Part shown: positions 35,990 through 43,673 of the stretch, piece by piece | Layout of the letters: each line of letters starts with the position of its first letter | Position numbering within the stretch: the first letter of the stretch is position 1 | Source of the DNA: Flavobacteriaceae bacterium | GTDB taxonomy: Bacteria; Bacteroidota; Bacteroidia; Flavobacteriales; Flavobacteriaceae | Direction of reading: 5' to 3' | Length of the DNA stretch: 48,205 bases | Assembly: GCA_002697255.1 (NCBI GenBank) | Contig: NZUH01000027.1 | Location: 8,283 to 56,487 of the forward strand | Position numbers and translations under genes: made by a program | Notes under the pieces: generated by a model | Database searches by the model: none | What the model saw: only the letters and a program-made list of their open reading frames with translations | What the model was told of the DNA's origin: nothing

Positions 35990-38455
35990 ATGGCAGATAA
36001 TTTAGTTATAGTTGAGTCACCCGCGAAAGCAAAAACAATAGAAAAGTTTCTAGGTAGTAATTTTAAAGTTGCGTCTAGTTTTGGTCATATTTCAGACTTG
36101 CCTTCAAAAAATATTGGTATTGATGTTAATGACAATTTTAAGCCTAGTTATGAAATTTCAACTGACAAAAAATCCATTGTAAAAAAATTACGTGACTTAG
36201 CTAAAAAATCAAAAACCGTTTGGTTGGCCAGTGATGAAGATAGAGAGGGTGAAGCAATTGCCTGGCATTTGTTTAGAACTCTAAAATTAGATGAAAATTC
36301 GACTAAAAGAATTGTTTTTAATGAAATAACTAAATCAGCAATTACACATGCGATCAGTAACCCAAGATCTATCAATTATAATCTTGTTGACGCTCAGCAA
36401 GCTAGAAGAATATTGGATAGGATAGTCGGTTACGAATTATCACCTGTTCTTTGGAGAAAGGTTAAGGGAGGTTTATCAGCTGGGCGAGTTCAATCTGTTG
36501 CTGTTAGACTCTTAGTCGAAAAGGAAAGAGAAATTAGAAATCATGAATCATTATCTAAATTTAGGGTCGAAGGAATTTTTGAAAATAGTAACAACAAAGA
36601 TTTTACAGCTAAATTTTCTAAAGAATTTAATTCTAAAGATGAGGCTGAAAATTTCCTCAAAAGTATGATTGGTACTTCTTTTAATGTTTCAGAAATATCA
36701 AAGAAGCCTTTAACAAAATCTGCTCCAGCTCCTTTTACAACTTCTACACTCCAACAAGAAGCTTCAAGAAAATTATCATTTCCTGTTGGAAAAACTATGA
36801 GTACCGCTCAGAGACTATATGAATCAGGACATATTACTTACATGAGAACGGACAGTGTTAACTTATCATCACTTGCACTGGAAGAGGCAAAGAAAAAAGT
36901 TATTAGTCTCTTTGGTGAGTCTTACTCAAATCCAAAAAATTACAATACAAAATCAAAAAGTGCTCAGCAAGCGCATGAAGCAGTAAGACCAACTAATTTT
37001 TCAATATCCCCAGAGAGTATTTCCGACTATGATCAGAAAAGATTATATAATTTAATTCTAAACAGAACATTGGCTTCTCAGATGATGCCTGCTAAATTAG
37101 AGAAAACAAATATTAAAATTTCTAACTCTAAAAATGATGATTTATTTTATGCAAGTGGTCAGGTTATAAAATTTGATGGTTATTTAAAACTCTATCAGGT
37201 TTCAAAGGATGATTCTGCTAATGAGGAGGACGGTATTTTACCCAACTTTACTGAAAAAGAAGTATTAAATATGAAGAATTTATATTCTTTACAAAAATTT
37301 AGTAGACCTCCTTACAGATATTCAGAAGCTTCACTTGTTAAAAAATTAGAGGAGCTTGGCATTGGTAGACCATCTACATATGCTCCTACAATTTCTACAA
37401 TTCAGAATAGAAAATATGTAGATAAAGGCTCAACTGAGCCCAAGGTAAGAGATTTGATAAAATTATCAATTATAGATAATAAAATAAAGGAAGAAAAATT
37501 GACCGAAAAATTCGGATCAGACAAGGGGAAACTTATACCTACTGATATAGGAATGATAGTTACGGACTTTTTGATTAATCATTTCAAAAATATAATGGAT
37601 TACAATTTTACTGCAAGGGTCGAAGAAGATTTTGATAGCATTGCAGACGGAAAGAAAGAATGGACAGAAATGATGAAAAATTTTTATGATAATTTTCACC
37701 CTATTGTGGAAGATGTTCAAAAAAATGCCACTAGAGAAAGCGGAAAGAGAGTTTTAGGCATGCATCCTGAAAGCGGTAAGGAAATTAGTGTTAGACTTGG
37801 AAAATTTGGTCCCATGGTTCAGATTGGGACTGTTGAAGATGAGGAAAAACCAAAGTTTGCTAGCTTGCCTTTAGATTTACAAATTGAATCAGTTAGTCTA
37901 GATGAGGCATTATTGCTTTTTCAGCTTCCTAGGGATATTGGTAAGGTTAACGGTGAAATGGTTGTCGCTAATAACGGCAGATATGGTCCTTATATAAAAT
38001 TTGGAAAAAAATTCATATCTATTCCTATCGGAAAATCACCAACTTCTATTTCTTTAAATGAAGCAAAAATCTTAATTGATGAAAAGCAAAAAGCTGATGC
38101 TCCAATTCACATATATGAAAATATGGACGTACAGAAAGGAAAAGGGAAATTTGGACCCTACATTAAATGGAATAACATGTTTATTAATGTTGGAAAGAAT
38201 TATGATTGGGATAATTTAAGCAAAGAAGAAATCGAAGAATTAATTGAGGACAAAAAGAGAAAAGAAAGAGAAAAAATTATTCACAATTGGGAAGATGAAG
38301 GTATTAAAATAGAAAAAGGTAGATGGGGTAAATTTTATCTCGTAAAGTCAAATAAACGTATTCTCTTAGATAAAAATTTAGACGTTGAATCACTGGATTT
38401 AACTAAGGCAAAAGAATTATATCAGGCCAATTCGCCAAAAAAAACTAAGAAGTAA
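35990..38455 (+). CDS. topA: type IA DNA topoisomerase I
   Basis: TopA relaxes negative supercoils by single-strand passage. The Toprim domain includes 'VIVESPAKAKTIEKFLGSNF' and 'WLASDEDREGEAIAWHLFR'. 'GLSAGRVQSVAVRLL' and the catalytic Tyr in 'GHITYMRTDSVNLSS' (about residue 284) follow. Instead of zinc fingers the C-terminus carries about three Toprim-C repeats ('GKFGPMVQIG', 'GRYGPYIKFGKKFISIP', 'GKFGPYIKWNNMFINVG') and a Lys-rich tail. Length (821) is typical for the phylum. The gene ends 5 bases before the arginase-like gene. Confidence 0.96.
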   Translation: MADNLVIVESPAKAKTIEKFLGSNFKVASSFGHISDLPSKNIGIDVNDNFKPSYEISTDKKSIVKKLRDLAKKSKTVWLASDEDREGEAIAWHLFRTLKLDENSTKRIVFNEITKSAITHAISNPRSINYNLVDAQQARRILDRIVGYELSPVLWRKVKGGLSAGRVQSVAVRLLVEKEREIRNHESLSKFRVEGIFENSNNKDFTAKFSKEFNSKDEAENFLKSMIGTSFNVSEISKKPLTKSAPAPFTTSTLQQEASRKLSFPVGKTMSTAQRLYESGHITYMRTDSVNLSSLALEEAKKKVISLFGESYSNPKNYNTKSKSAQQAHEAVRPTNFSISPESISDYDQKRLYNLILNRTLASQMMPAKLEKTNIKISNSKNDDLFYASGQVIKFDGYLKLYQVSKDDSANEEDGILPNFTEKEVLNMKNLYSLQKFSRPPYRYSEASLVKKLEELGIGRPSTYAPTISTIQNRKYVDKGSTEPKVRDLIKLSIIDNKIKEEKLTEKFGSDKGKLIPTDIGMIVTDFLINHFKNIMDYNFTARVEEDFDSIADGKKEWTEMMKNFYDNFHPIVEDVQKNATRESGKRVLGMHPESGKEISVRLGKFGPMVQIGTVEDEEKPKFASLPLDLQIESVSLDEALLLFQLPRDIGKVNGEMVVANNGRYGPYIKFGKKFISIPIGKSPTSISLNEAKILIDEKQKADAPIHIYENMDVQKGKGKFGPYIKWNNMFINVGKNYDWDNLSKEEIEELIEDKKRKEREKIIHNWEDEGIKIEKGRWGKFYLVKSNKRILLDKNLDVESLDLTKAKELYQANSPKKTKK

Positions 38456-38460
38456 ATATC

Positions 38461-39648
38461 ATGGACTCTGATTTTTTGACATCACCATTTGACAATTTAT
38501 TAACGCCAGTTGATGACCATCTTATTGTTCATAACGAGCTGATGTCTTCCTTAATTCTTGGAAATAGAATCAAAATTCATACTGCAAAAAATGGTATTCC
38601 AGATTTAGATAATTTTGATTTGGCTATTATTGGTGTTTCAGAAAATAGAAATTCAGTAGAATATCTTGGTGATAAATTAAATTTAAATGAAATAAGAAAG
38701 TCTTTCTACAATCTTTATCCTGGAAATTGGTCCAAAAACATATTAGATATGGGTAATTTAATCCATGGTAATGAAATAAAGGAGACTTATAGTAGACTAG
38801 TTTCTCTGTTAACAATTCTTTTTGAAAAGAAAATCATCCCAATCATAATAGGAGGGAGCCAAGATTTATTATATGCAAATTATAGAGCTTATGATGAATA
38901 TAAAAACACTGTAAATATTGTTAATGTTGATTCAAATTTTGATCTGGGTGATTCATCAAAACCGATAAATAATTTAAGTTATTTAGGTAAAATCATTTTG
39001 GATAAACCTCATAATTTATTCAACTACTCAAATTTAGGATATCAAACTTATCATAATTCTCAAGAAGAAATAGATTTAATGGAAAGTTTATATTTTGAAG
39101 CATACAGAGTTGGTGAGGTATGTGCAAATATTAGTATTGCCGAGCCAGTCTTAAGAGATGCTGACATAGTTGGTGTAGATTTAAAGTCAATTAAAGCATC
39201 TGAATTAAGTTCAAGGCAAAAATTTTCTCCAAACGGCTTTGACGGTAAAGAAATATGTGCAATCAGCCGGTATGCCGGAATTAGTAATAAGGTCTCTTCT
39301 TTTGGTGTTTACGAATATAAATCATCAAATGAAGATGAAATAACAGAAGCTTTAATTTCTCAAATTATTTGGTATTTTATTGAAGGAGTTAATTGTAGAA
39401 TAAAAGATTCTGATTTTGATAATGAAGATGATTACAATAGGTTTACTGTCATTGTTGACGATTATGAAATGGTATTTTATAAAAATAAAATTACTTCAAG
39501 ATGGTGGATTGAAATTTTATCTGGACAATTAAATACTAAACTTAAGGGAACTGCGTTATTACCGTGTACAAGCAGTGATTATGAGTCTGCTAAAAACGGT
39601 ATTATACCTGATAGATGGTTCAAAGCAGTTAAAAAAAATGTTCTTTAA
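38461..39648 (+). CDS. arginase/formimidoylglutamase-fold protein with degraded metal site
   Basis: This 395-residue protein has the ureohydrolase fold order: 'FDLAIIGVSEN', then 'IPIIIGGSQDLLYANYRAY' (normally GGDHS), then 'VNIVNVDSNFDLGD' (normally DAHxD), then 'ADIVGVDLKSIKASE' (normally DxDxxDP). His and Asp ligands for the two Mn2+ ions are thus replaced by Gln, Ser, Asn and Lys at several places. Catalysis looks unlikely. The gene lies between topA and gldK, a position I recall as conserved in flavobacteria, so a structural or gliding/secretion-related role is possible but unproven. The C-terminal region (about 310-395), with 'TVIVDDYEMVFYKNKITSRWWIEI', is an extension not typical of arginases. 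Confidence 0.8.
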   Translation: MDSDFLTSPFDNLLTPVDDHLIVHNELMSSLILGNRIKIHTAKNGIPDLDNFDLAIIGVSENRNSVEYLGDKLNLNEIRKSFYNLYPGNWSKNILDMGNLIHGNEIKETYSRLVSLLTILFEKKIIPIIIGGSQDLLYANYRAYDEYKNTVNIVNVDSNFDLGDSSKPINNLSYLGKIILDKPHNLFNYSNLGYQTYHNSQEEIDLMESLYFEAYRVGEVCANISIAEPVLRDADIVGVDLKSIKASELSSRQKFSPNGFDGKEICAISRYAGISNKVSSFGVYEYKSSNEDEITEALISQIIWYFIEGVNCRIKDSDFDNEDDYNRFTVIVDDYEMVFYKNKITSRWWIEILSGQLNTKLKGTALLPCTSSDYESAKNGIIPDRWFKAVKKNVL

Positions 39649-39682
39649 ATTAAAAAATAATTTGGTTATGGTAAATTTACAA

Positions 39683-39714
39683 TTTGTTTATTTAAATTTA
39701 TATGGGTAAGTTTA
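39683..39714 (+). promoter_or_regulatory. putative gldK promoter overlapped by two palindromic sites
   Basis: TTTG (39683-39686), 20 bases, and TAAGTTTA (39707-39714, one mismatch to TAnnTTTG) form a promoter-like pair 28 bases before gldK. A perfect 10-bp palindrome GTAAATTTAC (39671-39680) lies just upstream of the -33. A near copy, GTAAGTTTAC (39706-39715), covers the -7, exactly 35 bp apart. The two could be operators for one regulator, or could pair as an 11-bp hairpin (GGTAAATTTAC with GTAAGTTTACC). Confidence 0.5.
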
Positions 39715-39742
39715 CCGGACTTTTTTTACAAGTTAACACGTT

Positions 39743-41410
39743 ATGAAAAAAATATTTTACATTCTTATTTCCATACTTATCACATATAGTTGTGGGTCAA
39801 ATGGTCCTGCAGGCAAATCTAAAGGGGAGCTTGTAGGTATTAAGGGTAAGAAATACTTCACTGAAAAACCTTATGGTATGGTTTTAGTACCTGGAGGATC
39901 TTTTATCATGGGAAAATCAGACGATGATTTACCTTCAATTCAAGATGCCCCAACTAAAACTGTTACTGTAAGATCTTTTTATATGGATGAAACAGAAATT
40001 ACAAATTCAGAGTATAGACAATTTGTTAGATGGGTTAGAGACTCTGTGATTAGAACAAGACTAGCTGAATTTGCTTCTGGAATTGATGACATTGAAGATG
40101 CAATGTATCCTTTTATGTATAAATCAGAAAAAGAATTGCTTGCTAGTGAAGACGATAACAACAGTGATGAGAATGTTTACAATTACAATTTAAATAATAA
40201 CAATAAGACATTAGATTGGGATATTGAACTTGTTGGTATAGGCCCAACTTACAATAATCCAAAAGGAACTTATGATAAAAGTTTATGGCCTCATGAAGAT
40301 TATGCTGCTGTGATGGATGAATTTCTTCTTTCCAAGGACGAGATTTTTAACGAAATGAAATTTGCCTGGAATGTTGAGAAGTTTTTATTCAAAAATAAAT
40401 TTTCTAATATTTCTGGACAAAATGGATATTTAGCTAAAATTGAAGAGGTAAAAAGAAAAGAAATTGAACAAATTTATGAACAAATGCAAACTGATGGTGG
40501 AATTGACGAAGTAACCCAACCAGGTTCTGTTCCGACATTTGTCTATTATGAAAAGAGAGATCCAAACGATCCTAATTCCGGTTTTACTGATGAGATCGAA
40601 AAAACTGTAAGGGTTACAGAAAGTTATTTACATGAAAAGTGGCCAAGCTCTAAAAGAAGTAAATTTATAAAGGAAGTTCCTGTTCCGATTTATCCTGATA
40701 CTACTGTTTGGATGAGGGATTTTAATTATTCCTATAATGAACCAATGCACAATGATTATTTTTGGCATGATGCGTACAACGATTACCCTGTTGTAGGCGT
40801 TACTTGGCATCAAGCCAAAGCTTTTTGTGAATGGAGAACTAAAACCAAAAATGATTATCAAAAAACTAAGAAAAAGAAAAGTTTAGTTCCGGAGTTTAGA
40901 CTTCCAACCGAGGCTGAGTGGGAGTATGCTGCTAGAGGAGGCTTGCAAGGAGCGATGTATCCTTGGGGAGGTCCTTATACTAAGAATGACAGAGGATGTT
41001 TTATGGCTAATTTTAAACCAATGCGAGGAGATTATGCGGTTGATCAGGCATTATACACGGTTGAAGCTAATGCATATGATCCAAATGGTTACAGTTTATA
41101 TAACATGTCAGGAAATGTATCTGAATGGATTGATTCTTCGTATGAAGCTGAAGCTTACGAGTTTTCATCAAGTATAAATCCGAGTGTTAATAATACTGAG
41201 AACAAGTTAAAAGTAGTTAGAGGTGGTTCATGGAAAGACGTAAAGTATTTCTTGCAGGTTAGTTCTAGAGATTATGAGTACGCATCAAGAGCTAGAAGTT
41301 ATATTGGCTTTAGAACTGTTCATGATTATCTCGGCGCTGATATGACCGCAAATGCTATGACAAATTCAACAACAAAAAAAAATAATAATAAAAGAAGTTC
41401 AATAAAATAG
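39743..41410 (+). CDS. gldK: gliding motility / type IX secretion lipoprotein GldK
   Basis: GldK is an outer-membrane lipoprotein that forms the T9SS periplasmic ring with GldN. The lipobox is 'ITYSCGSNG' (Cys17). The body is an FGE-sulfatase-like fold, starting with 'PYGMVLVPGGSFIMGKSDDD' and 'FYMDETEITNSEYRQFVRW' and ending with 'FRLPTEAEWEYAARGG', 'YNMSGNVSEWIDSSYE' and 'VRGGSWKD'. The conserved 'DTTVWMRDFNYSYNEPMHNDYFWHDAY' segment identifies GldK specifically. At 555 residues it is longer than the roughly 460 I recall for F. johnsoniae. The extra sequence seems to lie around residues 195-295. It is the first gene of gldKLMN. Confidence 0.95.
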   Translation: MKKIFYILISILITYSCGSNGPAGKSKGELVGIKGKKYFTEKPYGMVLVPGGSFIMGKSDDDLPSIQDAPTKTVTVRSFYMDETEITNSEYRQFVRWVRDSVIRTRLAEFASGIDDIEDAMYPFMYKSEKELLASEDDNNSDENVYNYNLNNNNKTLDWDIELVGIGPTYNNPKGTYDKSLWPHEDYAAVMDEFLLSKDEIFNEMKFAWNVEKFLFKNKFSNISGQNGYLAKIEEVKRKEIEQIYEQMQTDGGIDEVTQPGSVPTFVYYEKRDPNDPNSGFTDEIEKTVRVTESYLHEKWPSSKRSKFIKEVPVPIYPDTTVWMRDFNYSYNEPMHNDYFWHDAYNDYPVVGVTWHQAKAFCEWRTKTKNDYQKTKKKKSLVPEFRLPTEAEWEYAARGGLQGAMYPWGGPYTKNDRGCFMANFKPMRGDYAVDQALYTVEANAYDPNGYSLYNMSGNVSEWIDSSYEAEAYEFSSSINPSVNNTENKLKVVRGGSWKDVKYFLQVSSRDYEYASRARSYIGFRTVHDYLGADMTANAMTNSTTKKNNNKRSSIK

Positions 41411-41434
41411 ATTTAAAAATATAAAAATTAGATT

Positions 41435-41971
41435 ATGAGATTACTTAATAAAACACAAATGAATTTTGCCTACGGAATGGGTGCTGCTGTTGTAATTATT
41501 GGTGCCTTAATGAAAATTACACATTTTCAGTTTGGATTCTTAACCGGTAATTTAATGTTAACCATTGGACTGGTAACAGAAGCTATTATTTTTGCACTTT
41601 CAGCGTTTGATCCACCAGGTGAAGACTACGACTGGGAGTTAGCATTTCCTGAGTTAAAAGGTGGTAAATCAAAACCAGGTGAAAAAATGCCAGATGTTGA
41701 TGTTGAAGGTATGCTTTCTAAAAAAGTTGATGAAATGCTTCAAAAAGCAAAATTAGATCAAGAAGTTGTCTCAAGTCTTACTAAGAGTATAAAAGATTTT
41801 GAAACTTCTGCTAAATCAGGAGCTGATAATGCAACTGAGTTGGTTAAAATCAATAAAGAGTTTGCTGATAATGCTAGTAAACTTACAGAGCAAATGGAAT
41901 CTTTAGCTTCTAATTTAGAAGCATTAAATAATGTTTATGGTGGTGTTTTAAATGCTATGAATAAAAAATAA
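41435..41971 (+). CDS. gldL: gliding motility / type IX secretion inner-membrane motor protein GldL
   Basis: GldL with GldM forms the proton-driven inner-membrane motor powering T9SS and gliding. Two N-terminal membrane helices contain 'GMGAAVVIIGALMKITHFQFG' and 'GLVTEAIIFALSAFDPP', with the conserved Glu in helix 2 (TEAIIF) that is implicated in proton coupling. The cytoplasmic tail is a coiled coil ('SLTKSIKDFETSAKSG...LTEQMESLASNLEALN'). At 178 residues it is somewhat shorter than the roughly 215 I recall for F. johnsoniae, probably by a shorter tail. Confidence 0.96.
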   Translation: MRLLNKTQMNFAYGMGAAVVIIGALMKITHFQFGFLTGNLMLTIGLVTEAIIFALSAFDPPGEDYDWELAFPELKGGKSKPGEKMPDVDVEGMLSKKVDEMLQKAKLDQEVVSSLTKSIKDFETSAKSGADNATELVKINKEFADNASKLTEQMESLASNLEALNNVYGGVLNAMNKK

Positions 41972-42005
41972 TATTGTTTTTTTTATAATACTTAAATAAA
42001 AAAAT

Positions 42006-43667
42006 ATGGCAGGAGGAAAAGAAAACGCAAGACAGAAGATGATTAATCTGATGTATCTTGTATTTATTGCAATGTTAGCTTTAAATATGTCCAAAGAGGT
42101 GTTAGCTACTTTTGGTGTTATTCAAAATGAAGTTTCCAAATCATCAAAATTATTAGACGGTAATAATAAAGATCAGATTATCGCTATGAAAAGTAGCGCC
42201 CAAGAATCACCCTTAAAATGGAAGGAGCCGTTTGAAACAGTTAGTTTGGTTTCTGAAGCATCCGAAAATTTATTGGCTTTCATTAATTCTGATTCAATGA
42301 AAAGGCCCATTAAAATGACTTTAAATAAAATTAAAAGAGAAGTTGATGGCTCAATTCCTGACTCAATTCCTGACTATGAAGTAATGGATCAAACTGTTTG
42401 GTTTGACGAGTTATTTTTTAACGGAGCTTATAAAAATTCTGAAAACACAGGATACACGGACAAAGGAAACGAGTTTGTTAGATTAATGAATGAGTTTAAA
42501 GAAATTTCTGTTGAAGCAATTGAGAATTCAAAGATTGGTGAAAATGATTCTGTAGTTAAGAAAAAATGGGATCAAAATAAAGGATCAATAATTACTTTGA
42601 TAAATAATAGTTTTAACACAAATGCTGTTAAGGTTGGAAAAGCTGATGACAAGATAAAAGGTTGGTTGAACTTTAATTATGAAGGATTTCCTGAAATAGC
42701 TTCGATTACAAAACTTGCATTACTTGAAGAAGACATCTTAAATGTGGTAAATAAATTAATTACTGTTTTAAAACAAAGTATTGAAGGTGAAAATCTTAAC
42801 ACTCTAAAAGCTATAGTCGGAGATGTAAACAATTATTACAGAGGGGATAAATTAACGGGAACTATTTCACTTGGGAAATATGACCCCACTTTTATAGCTA
42901 ATAGAATTGTAATTAACGGAAAAGAATATGACCCATCTCAAGTTATGGAAAACGGTCAGATTATTCTTGAAAAATTAAATACCAGAGTTGGAAGTGTTGG
43001 TGAAAGAACATTAACTGGTGAAATCATTTTTGACAGAACTGATCCTGATTCAGGTGAGAAAATTGAAGTCAAGATCCCGATTGAACAAATATACAGAGTA
43101 AACCCGTCTCTAGCAATTGTCAGTAATGATGATATGCAAGTTGTTTTTAGGGACATTGATAATAACCTATCGATTTCTATGATAGGTGTTTCTGATTCAG
43201 ATCTCCAAATTGTTTCACCAAGTGGAGTGAAAAAAAACGGAACAGGAAAATATATTTTATCTGGAGCTAAAGGAGATAAGGTTACAATTAAAACCAGAGA
43301 TAAATCATCTGGAAACACAGCATCTATTGATTTTGCTGTGATTAAACTACCAAAACCAACTGCAATTTTTGGTAATGGGAAGGCTTTGGTAGCTAAAAGT
43401 AAAATTGGAGGTTCTACATTAAAAGCCGTTTATGATGACGATAGACTTAATAATAGTTTATCACCCAGAGTTGTATCATTTAAGATGAGAGTTGGGGTAA
43501 AGTATATTGGTCAGTCTAACAGTAACAGATTGTCTTCTAAAATGAAAGCTGCCATAAAGAAAGCAAAAAAAGGAGAGAGTATAAGTATATATGATATTAG
43601 TGTAAAAAGTAGTAAAATATCTGGATTAATTACACCTAAAACTGACATTGCAGTAACCGTTAAATAA
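42006..43667 (+). CDS. gldM: gliding motility / type IX secretion motor protein GldM
   Basis: GldM spans the inner membrane once and reaches through the periplasm to the GldKN ring. The N-terminal helix 'MINLMYLVFIAMLALNMSKEVL' is diagnostic. Four periplasmic domains follow, with 'GDVNNYYRGDKLTGTISLGKYDP' and 'GERTLTGEIIFD' in the middle and a basic C-terminal domain. At 553 residues it is slightly longer than the usual 510-520. A 12-bp in-frame tandem repeat (SIPDSIPD, 42351-42374) is a minor local duplication. It is 34 bases after gldL and 6 before gldN. Confidence 0.96.
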   Translation: MAGGKENARQKMINLMYLVFIAMLALNMSKEVLATFGVIQNEVSKSSKLLDGNNKDQIIAMKSSAQESPLKWKEPFETVSLVSEASENLLAFINSDSMKRPIKMTLNKIKREVDGSIPDSIPDYEVMDQTVWFDELFFNGAYKNSENTGYTDKGNEFVRLMNEFKEISVEAIENSKIGENDSVVKKKWDQNKGSIITLINNSFNTNAVKVGKADDKIKGWLNFNYEGFPEIASITKLALLEEDILNVVNKLITVLKQSIEGENLNTLKAIVGDVNNYYRGDKLTGTISLGKYDPTFIANRIVINGKEYDPSQVMENGQIILEKLNTRVGSVGERTLTGEIIFDRTDPDSGEKIEVKIPIEQIYRVNPSLAIVSNDDMQVVFRDIDNNLSISMIGVSDSDLQIVSPSGVKKNGTGKYILSGAKGDKVTIKTRDKSSGNTASIDFAVIKLPKPTAIFGNGKALVAKSKIGGSTLKAVYDDDRLNNSLSPRVVSFKMRVGVKYIGQSNSNRLSSKMKAAIKKAKKGESISIYDISVKSSKISGLITPKTDIAVTVK

Positions 43668-43673
43668 TTATTC

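Noticed and set aside
38461-39648. Functional formimidoylglutamase or arginase
   Set aside because: Key Mn-binding His/Asp residues are substituted in all three motifs and no histidine- or arginine-degradation genes are nearby.
42351-42374. 12-bp tandem repeat in gldM as a functional repeat
   Set aside because: Only two in-frame copies (SIPDSIPD) in a loop-like region; likely neutral.
42956-43318. 120-residue minus-strand ORF opposite gldM
   Set aside because: It lies wholly inside the well-conserved gldM frame, has no start context or recognisable domain, and is a chance open frame.
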